Assembly (NCBI GenBank): GCA_903844815.1
Contig: CAIMVD010000002.1
Location: 1-64,000 of the forward strand
Length of the DNA stretch: 64,000 bases
DNA from: an uncultured Bacteroidota bacterium
GTDB lineage: Bacteria > Bacteroidota > Bacteroidia > Bacteroidales > VadinHA17
Direction of reading: 5' to 3'
Position numbers and translations under genes: made by a program
Shown: positions 25,158 to 33,789 of the stretch, piece after piece
How the letters are laid out: every line of letters starts with the position of its first letter
Position numbering within the stretch: the first letter of the stretch is position 1
Notes under the pieces: model-generated
Told to the model about the DNA's origin: nothing
Databases searched by the model: none
Seen by the model: the letters and a program-made list of their open reading frames with translations, nothing else

Positions 25158-26933
25158 ATGAAGAACATGAGAGAAAAAAGAAAATCAGGAGGAGGCATTC
25201 ATGAAATGCTGAAAAGTGCAATTAATGCTGGTCTTATCCAGCCATTTTTATATTTAATGTTAATGACCGTTTTTATTTCGGGCTGTACAAAGGATGAAAC
25301 TCCGATTGATAATGGACCAGAACTGATGACTGTCGCAGGAATTGCTAAAGTTATTCCCCTGAATCTTACTGACAGTATTGTCGTTGACCCCGTTGTCAGT
25401 GTGACTTTCAACCAGGGTACAGATCCGGCAACTATCTCCGCATCAGCTTCAACTCTCACACTTAAAAAAGGCAACACTCCTGTTCCGGGGACAACATCTG
25501 TTTCAGGGACTACAGCAATATTCACCCCGGTAACAGATCTGTCACAGAATACCGTATATACTGCAACAATTACTGCAATTAAAAAAAGCGGTTCCGATAG
25601 TCATGAAATACATGAATATACATGGAAATTCAAAACCGGTAAACATCATAGCGTACATTCACTTTCAATAGTCGCATTAGCCCCCGTGAATAATGCAACA
25701 GCTGCTCCTGCCACCTCATTGCCAACAATAACCTTTAATCATGAGCTGACATCATCGATGAAAAAAACGATCTCTGTAGTACTGAAAAAAGGCACGGCGA
25801 TTGTCGAAGGTTCATTGTCGTTTTCAGGAAGTGACGCCATATTCAAACCCACAGCAAATCTATCGCCAAATACTCAATATAATGGCATGGTCAGGTTCGG
25901 AGGCGAGAATGACGAAGGCGAGAATGACGAAGGCGAGAATGACGAAGGCGAGAATGACGAAGGTGAAAATAACAACTCCGGAAAGACAGTAATATGGAGC
26001 TTTACAACGGGTGGTGACTCAGGAAATGATGCAACTGCTCCTACTATTGGTTCAGTACGACCCGCAAGTAATGCCGTATCAGTTGCAACTGCCACAAATT
26101 GCACTGTTACTTTCAGTGAACCAATGAATTCAGCAACAATTACTCCGGCAACATTTACACTTAAACTGGGAACAATAGCAGTTGCAGGCACAATAAGCTA
26201 TCTGGGCACAACAGCTACATTTACTCCGACAGCGGCTCTGGCCTCTAACACCTCATATACAGGAACGGTGACAACAGGGGTTAAAGATGCTGCAGGAAAT
26301 GCTCTGGCCGCAAATTATTCCTGGACTTTTACAACAGTTTCTGCCGCAGTTACAGATGTTATACCTCCAACAGTACTATCCTCAATTCCAATATCTAATG
26401 CAACAGTTGTAGCGGTAAACGTTGCTCCTTCTGTAATTTTCAGTGAAGCAATGAATTCAACCACCATCACTTCTTCAACATTTACGCTTAAGCAGGGAAC
26501 AACACCTGTTGCGGGTACAGTAACTTACTCTGGAAACACTGCTAAATTTGCTCCTGCTGCAGTTCTTGCCGGAAATACTGTATACACTGCGACAATCACA
26601 ACAGGAGTAAAAGATGCCGCAGGAAATGCTTTGGCGGCAAATCACAGCTGGAGTTTTACAACCATTGCATCGGTTGCCGGTTTATCATTTGCCTCTGATG
26701 TGGTACCTGTTCTCAACCTGTGCAATACCTGTCATACCCATGGTTGGACAACATCAACCGTATCATCGACTTTTTATGCAAATCTTGTCAGCGCCGGCTA
26801 TGTAAATGCTGCTTCACCAACATCTGGCAAAATTTATACAAAGCTTAACGGCGGACATCCCGGATCAGTTGTTACACTGGCCGATGTAAACAAAATTCTC
26901 ACCTGGATAACTGAGGGATCGAAGAACAATTAA
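25158..26933 (+). CDS. Lipoprotein with Ig-like (SbsA/Big_5) repeats, acidic repeat and C-terminal c-type heme motif
   Basis: 591 residues. The N-terminus is charged and long, with a hydrophobic segment ending in a lipobox (FISGC, followed by TKDETP). Four Ig-like SbsA/Big_5-type domains follow (about 55-170, 175-285, 295-395, 410-510), recognised by repeated SVTFNQG/VTFSEPMNSATIT and YTATIT or YTGTVTTGVKDAAGNALAANYSWTF patterns. Domain 2 contains an acidic GENDE tandem repeat. The C-terminal about 75 residues contain CNTCHTHGW, a CxxCH heme-attachment motif, in a domain resembling small c-type cytochromes. Ig stalk plus heme head suggests an outer-membrane surface redox or carbohydrate-binding protein. 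No second cytochrome gene is nearby. Function inferred only. Confidence 0.8.
   Translation: MKNMREKRKSGGGIHEMLKSAINAGLIQPFLYLMLMTVFISGCTKDETPIDNGPELMTVAGIAKVIPLNLTDSIVVDPVVSVTFNQGTDPATISASASTLTLKKGNTPVPGTTSVSGTTAIFTPVTDLSQNTVYTATITAIKKSGSDSHEIHEYTWKFKTGKHHSVHSLSIVALAPVNNATAAPATSLPTITFNHELTSSMKKTISVVLKKGTAIVEGSLSFSGSDAIFKPTANLSPNTQYNGMVRFGGENDEGENDEGENDEGENDEGENNNSGKTVIWSFTTGGDSGNDATAPTIGSVRPASNAVSVATATNCTVTFSEPMNSATITPATFTLKLGTIAVAGTISYLGTTATFTPTAALASNTSYTGTVTTGVKDAAGNALAANYSWTFTTVSAAVTDVIPPTVLSSIPISNATVVAVNVAPSVIFSEAMNSTTITSSTFTLKQGTTPVAGTVTYSGNTAKFAPAAVLAGNTVYTATITTGVKDAAGNALAANHSWSFTTIASVAGLSFASDVVPVLNLCNTCHTHGWTTSTVSSTFYANLVSAGYVNAASPTSGKIYTKLNGGHPGSVVTLADVNKILTWITEGSKNN
25902..25973 (+). 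repeat. 15-bp in-frame tandem repeat (GENDE)n
   Basis: Four identical units of GGCGAGAATGACGAA (25902-25961) are followed by a partial diverged unit. The identical DNA indicates recent expansion and possible length variation by slippage. Confidence 0.92.
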
Positions 26934-26946
26934 AACATAAAAATCA

Positions 26947-26982
26947 AAAAGAGGCTGCCCCGCAGGGGACAGCCTCTTTTTT
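26947..26982. terminator. Bidirectional terminator between convergent genes
   Basis: Stem AAAAGAGGCTG-CCC / GGG-CAGCCTCTTTT around GCAG, with T-runs in both directions. It serves the Ig-repeat lipoprotein gene (+) and the RND operon (-). Confidence 0.85.
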
Positions 26983-27002
26983 TATTTCAACAGAAACCGG
27001 AA

Positions 27003-30000
27003 TTATCTTCGTGCCAGCCTGTTTGTCTTACGCCGTTGCCTTGCAATATTTCTCTGATAAATTACTAAGTACATGACTGGTATCAGCACCAGGGTAAGGA
27101 AGGTGGCAAAACTTAATCCGAAAATAATGGTCCATGATAAAGGCCCGAAAAACATTACATTATCACCTCCGAAATGAAGCTGCGGGTTAAGGGAAGTAAG
27201 CAGTGTTGCGAAGTTAATGTTCATACCTACTGCAAGTGGAATAAGGCCCAGTATTGTTGCCGTAGCCGTAAGAATAACCGGAGTAATACGGGTCTTGCCT
27301 GCTTCAATAATTGCCTGACGGGTTTTTAAACCGCTTGCCTTTAAAACATCGGTAAACTCTACAAGCAATATTCCGTTCCTGACAACAATTCCGGCCAGAG
27401 CCACTATGCCCATTCCGGTCATGATAATTGATATGGTCATTCCAAAAATCATATATCCAAGCAGAACGCCAATCAAACTAAAAACTACCTCTGAAATAAT
27501 TATGAGGGCCTTCGACATTGAGTTGAACTGGGTTATAAGGATAAACATTATAAGGAATAATGCCAGCATCATCGCTTTTGAGAGAAATACCATTGATTCT
27601 TTCTGATCTTCCTGCTCGCCTGTAATACGGATATCTATTTCTGATGATTTCGAAAATTTTGGTATTTCCTTTTTTAACCGGGTATTTATCTGATTGGCAT
27701 TAAATCCGGCAATAACGTTCGAGGAAAGGGTAATTACTCTTTTCAGGTTAAGCCGGTTAATCTGTCCGTAACTGTTCACATAATCTATTTTAGCTACTAC
27801 CGAAAGTGGAATCTGCCGTAATAACCCTGAATTCATATCGCGATAGGTAATTGTAAGATTGAGAAGCTGCTCAATATCCTTACGCTGATTCTCTTCAAAC
27901 CTGAGCATGATAGGATATTGGTCTTCCCCTTCCCTGAACTTCGATATTTCTTTTCCAAGCTGACCGGTACGGATAGCATCGCCTACAATGGCAGCACTTA
28001 TTCCCTCAAAATTTGCCCGTTCGCGATCGAGTCTGATAATAATCTCAGGTTTTGTTGATGCGAAATCGGCTTTCAGTTCTTCTATTCCACCAATCCGAAG
28101 CGAATCAATATATCTTTTAAGGCGGTCTGAATTTGCAGCAAGCTGGCTCAGATCGTCACCAAATATTTCAATATTAACAGGTTTTCCCGTCGGTGGCCCC
28201 ATTGAAGTCTTACCAACTACAATCTCGGCTCCCGGAATATCCTTCAGAGCTTCGCGCATAGGGTTCATATAAGCATTTGTGCTTTGTCCTTTGCGGTCTT
28301 TAAATTCTACAAAATTTATGGAGATCTTAGCAAGGTTAGATGATTTGGTTGAATTATCGAAATTGTTATCTGAGGCAAGAAATGCCACATTTGTAACTAC
28401 AGATTCAACTACCGGATTATTCTCTCCAAGAACTTTCATTATCCTTGCCTCTGCCATACGGGAAACAGAATCTGTCACCTCAAGTCCTGTCCCAACAGGC
28501 ATCTTTATGTAGGCGATAACCGTATTCGGTTCATTATCAGGGAAAAACACAACCTTGGGCTTTACAATATTGTTCATAACCATAGTAAAGACAAATAAAC
28601 CGATCATTCCCGTAAGGATGTAACCCGGACGTTTCCCGGTTAATACCCATTTGAGAAGATTTTCATACTTCCTCATGAGGGCCGGCAAAAAGTGCGACTG
28701 GAATTTCCTCAGGACCTTATATATATACAAATTATGAAGCATGAATGAGATAGCTATGAAAATCAGCAGATTAGCCAAAGCCGGAAGATGAAGCAGATAG
28801 AATGGAACTGAAGCAGCTGCTATCATTGCTGTAATTTTAAATATTTTTGGCAATGGAAGCGGGCGATCCTCTTCATCGTGCTTCATAAAATCAACTGCAA
28901 ATACCGGATTAAACAGATATGCAACTATCAATGAGGCAAATAGTGTAATTATAAGTGTAACCGGGATGAAAACCATAAAATTTCCCACAACCCCCGGCCA
29001 GAAAGCTAGAGGGAAGAAAGGGGCAAGTGTTGTAAGAGTGCCTGAAAGAATCGGTACAAATACTTCTCCTGCAGCAAGTTTTGCCGAACGAGAGATATCC
29101 ATTTTAGTCTTTTTGTGAATACGGTGAGTATTCTCAATGACAACAATGGCATCGTCGACAACAATTCCAAGCGCAAAGATGAATGCAAACATCACAAGCA
29201 TGTTCATTGTAAAGCCGATCCAGGGCAGGAAAATATATGCTATTGCCATGGAGAGAGGTACCGAGAACCCGACAAATATCGCGTTAACCAACCCCATAAA
29301 GAACATAAGGACTATGGTAACCAGGATAAAGCCAATAATAATTGTATTGTTAAGCTCATTCACCGTATTACGGGTTCTTACTGACTGATCACCTGTAACT
29401 TCCACTATAAGATTCGACGGAAATTTATTCTTCTGCATGTCGGTAATTATTGCCTGGATCTGGTCGGCGGCATCGAGCAGGTTCTGTCCACTCTTTTTTA
29501 CAACATTGAGTGTTACAACATTCTTGCCATTATAACGCGCAAAATTTTCAGCCTGTTTAAAACCATCACGGACAATTGCAATTTCTTTCAGTTTAACCTG
29601 GGCACCGCTTGATGTGTTTATGACGATATCCCTTATCTGATCAAGATTACTCACTTCACCCAAGACCCTTATGGAACGGCTCATCCCCTGCAAATCGATG
29701 TTACCGCCTGATACTGTCATATTATTAAGACTTACCGCCTGTTCAACATCCCTGAAGGTCAGACTGGCTGCCTTCATCTTGTACATGTCGATATCGACCT
29801 GGATCTCCCTGGTTAATGCACCTCCTATTTCAACCCGTGTAATCTCTTTCAGACCCTCAATCCTGTCCTGCATTTCGTCGGCATATTTCTTTATGCGGTC
29901 AAGTGGAATATCGCCTGAAAGGTTAATATACTGGATAGGCATTTCTGAAAGATCAATTTCCATTACCGAGGGTTCAATAAATGAAGGATCAGTAGGTAAA

Positions 30001-30374
30001 TCTTTCTTTGTCTTATCCACAGCATCCTTAACCTTCTGCTTGGCTTCCTTGATCTCAATACCGGTATTAAACTCTACGATGATTGCCGAGAAATCCTGAA
30101 CCGAACGTGAGGTAATTTTCTTTACCCCGCTTATTGATTTCAGGTTCTTCTCTAACGGCCTGGTTATCAGGTTTTCCATATCCACAGGGGATGTTCCCGG
30201 ATAGATTGTGTTGACATTTATCATCGGAATGACAATCTCGGGAATCTGTTCTTTCGGGATGGAGTTATAATTTATTATCCCAAAAGCGCATATGATGAAA
30301 ACCAGCACATAAACGCTGATCTTATTATCGATAGCCCAGCTGGTTGCAAAAAATTCTTTATTCAGTTTTTCCAT
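27003..30374 (-). CDS. RND-family efflux permease (HAE1-like)
   Basis: 1123 residues from the ATG at 30374; a TTG 33 bp upstream would add 11 residues but is less likely. Typical AcrB-like layout: TM1 near the N-terminus (KISVYVLVFIICAFG), a periplasmic porter region, and a TM4 segment with the proton-relay pair in GIVVDDAIVVIEN, then a second half repeating the pattern. Longer than the usual 1030-1050, because about 70 extra residues with two hydrophobic segments lie in the central part between the two halves (near PVFAVDFMKHDEEDRP to LYIYKVLRKFQ). Exports drugs, bile-type detergents or other amphiphiles using proton motive force with the adaptor and TolC proteins encoded upstream in the same operon. 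Confidence 0.93.
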   Translation of the reverse strand: MEKLNKEFFATSWAIDNKISVYVLVFIICAFGIINYNSIPKEQIPEIVIPMINVNTIYPGTSPVDMENLITRPLEKNLKSISGVKKITSRSVQDFSAIIVEFNTGIEIKEAKQKVKDAVDKTKKDLPTDPSFIEPSVMEIDLSEMPIQYINLSGDIPLDRIKKYADEMQDRIEGLKEITRVEIGGALTREIQVDIDMYKMKAASLTFRDVEQAVSLNNMTVSGGNIDLQGMSRSIRVLGEVSNLDQIRDIVINTSSGAQVKLKEIAIVRDGFKQAENFARYNGKNVVTLNVVKKSGQNLLDAADQIQAIITDMQKNKFPSNLIVEVTGDQSVRTRNTVNELNNTIIIGFILVTIVLMFFMGLVNAIFVGFSVPLSMAIAYIFLPWIGFTMNMLVMFAFIFALGIVVDDAIVVIENTHRIHKKTKMDISRSAKLAAGEVFVPILSGTLTTLAPFFPLAFWPGVVGNFMVFIPVTLIITLFASLIVAYLFNPVFAVDFMKHDEEDRPLPLPKIFKITAMIAAASVPFYLLHLPALANLLIFIAISFMLHNLYIYKVLRKFQSHFLPALMRKYENLLKWVLTGKRPGYILTGMIGLFVFTMVMNNIVKPKVVFFPDNEPNTVIAYIKMPVGTGLEVTDSVSRMAEARIMKVLGENNPVVESVVTNVAFLASDNNFDNSTKSSNLAKISINFVEFKDRKGQSTNAYMNPMREALKDIPGAEIVVGKTSMGPPTGKPVNIEIFGDDLSQLAANSDRLKRYIDSLRIGGIEELKADFASTKPEIIIRLDRERANFEGISAAIVGDAIRTGQLGKEISKFREGEDQYPIMLRFEENQRKDIEQLLNLTITYRDMNSGLLRQIPLSVVAKIDYVNSYGQINRLNLKRVITLSSNVIAGFNANQINTRLKKEIPKFSKSSEIDIRITGEQEDQKESMVFLSKAMMLALFLIMFILITQFNSMSKALIIISEVVFSLIGVLLGYMIFGMTISIIMTGMGIVALAGIVVRNGILLVEFTDVLKASGLKTRQAIIEAGKTRITPVILTATATILGLIPLAVGMNINFATLLTSLNPQLHFGGDNVMFFGPLSWTIIFGLSFATFLTLVLIPVMYLVIYQRNIARQRRKTNRLARR

Positions 30375-30421
30375 GAAAAATAATATTAGTTTTTCCGGTT
30401 TATTCAAAACCTGCCATACAA

Positions 30422-31549
30422 TTAAAATCGGATATAATCACCATCAATGAGTTCCTGAAAACCAACTGAAATAACTTTATCGCCTTCACTTAATCCTTTA
30501 ATGACTTCAGCAACACCATTATAGCTATTGCCTAACACAACAGGTTGTTTAACAGCCACATTGTATTTGTCTTTTGGATGAACCACATAGACATAGCTGC
30601 CAACCTGATCGGTCTGGATAATATTCATAGGCACAAGGATAGAATTATCGGAATGATAATCATTAACCTGAATAATGGCTATCATATTGGCTTTCATATC
30701 CTGAATACCTTCTGTTATTTTTGTTTCAATCAGGAAAGTACGGTTAACAGGATTTATATATTTGCTTACAAAATCAACAGAGGCCTCCACCGATTTGTTA
30801 ATATCCGGAAAGAGGACAATAAGGCGGTCTCCCACCTGTATTCTTGAAGAATATGCTTCGGAAACTTCAGCAGTTACTTTAAGGTTTTTGAAAGCTACAA
30901 CCCTGTAAGCTGCCAAACGCGGATCGGGAGATACAACCCCTCCTACTTTAATGTTACACTCTTCAATTGTACCACTAATAGGTGATTTGATTTTAAATTT
31001 TTCGATCTGCTCCCTGAGAGATGAGATCTGGCGGTCGAGAGCTTCCTTAGTAGTTTTTGACTGAAGGTACTGAACTTCACTGCCGATCTTCTGGTCCCAG
31101 AGACGAGTCTGTTTTTCGAAAATATCTGATGCAAGCTTATACTGGCTTTCAAGTCCTTCCAGCTGACTGCGGAACTGTTTATCATCAATCTGTGCAAGAA
31201 CCTGCCCTTTTACAACTTTCTGACCAACATCGGCATATTTTGAGGCAACAGAACCCATGGCTTCGGCAAAAACGGCTGCATTCTGGTCGCCGTCAAGCTT
31301 CCCCTGGACTCTTATAAAATGATCGAATTCAGTTGCTTTGGTTTCAGTTAGCCCGACAAATTTAAAATCTTCAGCATTAAGTACCTCGGGATTTTCTGCC
31401 TTAAGCTCTTTTTCAAGCATCTTTATCTGTTCAGTTAATGCAGCCTGCTGGTCTTTCAATTTTGATAATTGCGCCTTTTTATCACTGCTGCATGCTGACA
31501 AACCTAATAATACTGCAAGAATTGTTATTTTTAAAGTAATGGTTTTCAT
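30422..31549 (-). CDS. RND efflux periplasmic adaptor lipoprotein (HlyD/MFP family)
   Basis: 375 residues. The signal ends in a lipobox (LGLSAC, then SSDKK), so it is anchored to the inner membrane by lipid. A coiled-coil hairpin, split lipoyl domain (KYADVGQKVVKGQVLAQID and IKSPISGTIEECNIKVGGVV) and beta-barrel domain follow. It bridges the RND permease and the TolC-like channel. It lies 47 bp upstream of the permease start and 47 bp downstream of the TolC-like gene, all on the minus strand. Confidence 0.93.
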   Translation of the reverse strand: MKTITLKITILAVLLGLSACSSDKKAQLSKLKDQQAALTEQIKMLEKELKAENPEVLNAEDFKFVGLTETKATEFDHFIRVQGKLDGDQNAAVFAEAMGSVASKYADVGQKVVKGQVLAQIDDKQFRSQLEGLESQYKLASDIFEKQTRLWDQKIGSEVQYLQSKTTKEALDRQISSLREQIEKFKIKSPISGTIEECNIKVGGVVSPDPRLAAYRVVAFKNLKVTAEVSEAYSSRIQVGDRLIVLFPDINKSVEASVDFVSKYINPVNRTFLIETKITEGIQDMKANMIAIIQVNDYHSDNSILVPMNIIQTDQVGSYVYVVHPKDKYNVAVKQPVVLGNSYNGVAEVIKGLSEGDKVISVGFQELIDGDYIRF

Positions 31550-31596
31550 ATCTGATCTGATTTGTAATGTTTTGATTTAAAAAATCTTTTTCCTGA

Positions 31597-32970
31597 TTAT
31601 TTAACAGTTAGTATACGGTCGAGCTTTGCTTTGGCATTCAACAAGGTAAGAATTGAAGTATAATATGCCTGTTCCGCTGCCAGAAACTGAGACTGATTCT
31701 GAGCCAGTTCAAAGCTTGTAGAGATACCTTCTTTATATTTGACAAGGGTTTTTAAATATACCTTCCTGCTCAGCAGGATACTTTCGCTGTTTGTAAGAAA
31801 ATTCCCGTGTGCCGTCTGATAGGTAGTAAGTGCAGTTTCAAATTCAAGAATCAATCCCTGAGCTGCGTTTTCGGAATTGATACGTGCCTTTTCCAGATCA
31901 AACTTTGCCTGACTCACCCTGGATGTTCTGGTACCGCTGGTAAAAATGGGGATGTTCAATCCCACTCCAACCAGATCTTTCACGGCAAAATTGAAAGATG
32001 GCTGGTGAGTTTGTTCATGCCTCCTGTAAAATGCGCTTACTGTGGGAAGATACTTCGATTCTTCTCTTCTCACAAACAGGGCTGATGAACTTTCCAGATT
32101 GCGAACTATCTTGTAATCAATACTCTTTTCGTAATCAAACACCGGGGCGGCAAGGTATTGAATATTTCCCTGCTGAATCATAGCCGGAAGGCTGTCAGTT
32201 AATTCAACATTCTGGCTGATATCCATCCCGAGCTGATATTTTAAAAGCTTTAGCGACACCTCTCTCTGCGACTCAACAGAAGCAACAAGTCTTTGCAGAT
32301 TCGATAAACTGATTTTAATCTGGTCAACATCAGTCTCCTCATTAAAACCCTGCTCATTCATTTTCTGTGCATCTTTATAGGTCTGATCAACCGATGCAAG
32401 ACTTGCTTTAAGAACCCGAAGACTCTCGCAAAGAACCAGATATAGATGGTAGGTACCGGCTACAGTCTCTTTTGTTGAGGACTCTGTTTTAGCCAGTGAG
32501 TTTACAGAGATCTCCTTAAATACTCTTGTGGCCTGAAGACCCACAATGTATTCACCGCTGAAAATAAGCTGCGATAGCGTAAAATCGAAAGTCGTATTAT
32601 CGGGTACACCCAGCGGAACTTTTGGTGACTGTTTATATGCTTTCATTATATCCGTATTCGTAATAAAACCTTCTGGCAGAGAAGAAGGATCGAGATAAGA
32701 CCCGAAGCTCAGTTCCGGTACAACAAACTGATGCTGATAGTTAGCTGAAAAGCCAAGTTGGGGAAGTCCCATGGCTATTGTTTCCCATATCCGCTTATCG
32801 GCACTCAGAACGTCAATCTTTGCATTCTTCATGGCACGGTTATTTTGAAGTGCAAAGTCCTGTGCCTCGGTTAATGATAATTTTAATACTTCTTTGCTGT
32901 CCTGGCTTATTCCTTTAAAGCATAATCCAAGAATTACTAATGTCAAAAGATATCTTCGTATCTGATTCAT
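31597..32970 (-). CDS. TolC-family outer-membrane efflux channel
   Basis: 457 residues with a signal peptide (ending near GISQ). Two repeats of the outer-membrane efflux protein fold are visible: N-terminal LSLTEAQDFALQNNRAMKNAKIDV and a second half starting near LSSALFVRREES, both with long amphipathic helices. Exit duct for the RND pump encoded downstream. It starts 7 bp after the TetR gene stop. Confidence 0.92.
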   Translation of the reverse strand: MNQIRRYLLTLVILGLCFKGISQDSKEVLKLSLTEAQDFALQNNRAMKNAKIDVLSADKRIWETIAMGLPQLGFSANYQHQFVVPELSFGSYLDPSSLPEGFITNTDIMKAYKQSPKVPLGVPDNTTFDFTLSQLIFSGEYIVGLQATRVFKEISVNSLAKTESSTKETVAGTYHLYLVLCESLRVLKASLASVDQTYKDAQKMNEQGFNEETDVDQIKISLSNLQRLVASVESQREVSLKLLKYQLGMDISQNVELTDSLPAMIQQGNIQYLAAPVFDYEKSIDYKIVRNLESSSALFVRREESKYLPTVSAFYRRHEQTHQPSFNFAVKDLVGVGLNIPIFTSGTRTSRVSQAKFDLEKARINSENAAQGLILEFETALTTYQTAHGNFLTNSESILLSRKVYLKTLVKYKEGISTSFELAQNQSQFLAAEQAYYTSILTLLNAKAKLDRILTVK

Positions 32971-32977
32971 ACGTTGT

Positions 32978-33604
32978 TTAATTAATGTTATTGGTTTCCA
33001 ATTCTTTTATTTTTCTTTCTAAAACGATTATCCCTTTTTCAGTGGCTATACCACGAATATGATAAGTTAACAGTTCCGTAAACAGTTTCAGTGAGGTGAA
33101 CTCTTCGACTGTAAAGAGATCATTTGAGTGAATGCTTTCTGATCTCGAAAGATATAGCTTTGCAATTATTTCGTCATTCATCTCAGCACGGTACAGACCC
33201 TCTTCCTTGCCTTTCTTAAGGTTCAGAAGAATATAGTTATAGACACCCGATCTCCGGGCTTTAACGATTTTCTCGTAATGATGCGGATAGTATTTTTCAA
33301 GGTCATGCTCAGTAGCAGGGTTCTGGGTGCGTATTATTCTGTTCATGAAAACTGTGATCTCAAAAAGCTCCTCAATTGCATTAAACTCAGTACTGAGGCA
33401 TTTACAAATCTCTTTCTGACGTATTTCAATTTCGTAATCAAGGTATTTTCCTACAAGATCATCCTTGTCGGAAACAAACCTGTACAGAGTTTTTTTCGAA
33501 ATCCCCAGCTCTCTTGCCACATCATCCATTGTGATACTCTTGATGCCATATTTCATGTACCATTCCCGGACCTTCATAAGGATGATTTGCAGATCAATAT
33601 TCAT
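32978..33604 (-). CDS. TetR/AcrR-family regulator of the RND efflux operon
   Basis: 208 residues. An N-terminal helix-turn-helix domain is visible (YGIKSITMDDVARELGISKKTLYRFV, residues about 19-45), followed by an all-helical ligand-binding domain. First gene of the tetR-tolC-adaptor-permease operon. The start at 33604 is preferred over the Met nine codons later because helix 1 of the fold needs these residues. The -7 box ends 4 nt upstream of the ATG, so the message is leaderless or nearly so. It probably represses its own operon by binding the palindrome at 33632-33659. The inducer is unknown. Confidence 0.92.
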   Translation of the reverse strand: MNIDLQIILMKVREWYMKYGIKSITMDDVARELGISKKTLYRFVSDKDDLVGKYLDYEIEIRQKEICKCLSTEFNAIEELFEITVFMNRIIRTQNPATEHDLEKYYPHHYEKIVKARRSGVYNYILLNLKKGKEEGLYRAEMNDEIIAKLYLSRSESIHSNDLFTVEEFTSLKLFTELLTYHIRGIATEKGIIVLERKIKELETNNIN

Positions 33605-33608
33605 GCGG

Positions 33609-33640
33609 CAAAACTAAAACAAAAAAACATAGGAAACAAA
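33609..33640 (-). promoter_or_regulatory. Bacteroidota-type promoter of the tetR-RND operon
   Basis: On the minus strand, TTTG (33637-33640), a 20-nt spacer and TAGTTTTG (33609-33616) match the -33/-7 consensus. The -33 box lies inside the operator palindrome. Confidence 0.7.
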
Positions 33641-33659
33641 TTTTACATAAATTGTTTCC
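33632..33659. promoter_or_regulatory. Candidate TetR operator (palindrome)
   Basis: GGAAACAA (33632-33639) and TTGTTTCC (33652-33659) are perfect 8-bp inverted arms around a 12-bp AT-rich centre, 28 bp in all. The left arm overlaps the -33 box, so binding would block the promoter. Confidence 0.7.
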
Positions 33660-33789
33660 GGAGTTTATTTTATTGCTGGTAAATAGCAGATAATCATTTA
33701 AGTTATTACCAACTAACCTTTGAAAATGAAGTTGTCATACCGGAAAATTGTTTTTCTTTGTAATAGCCGATACCTTTAATACAAACCAG

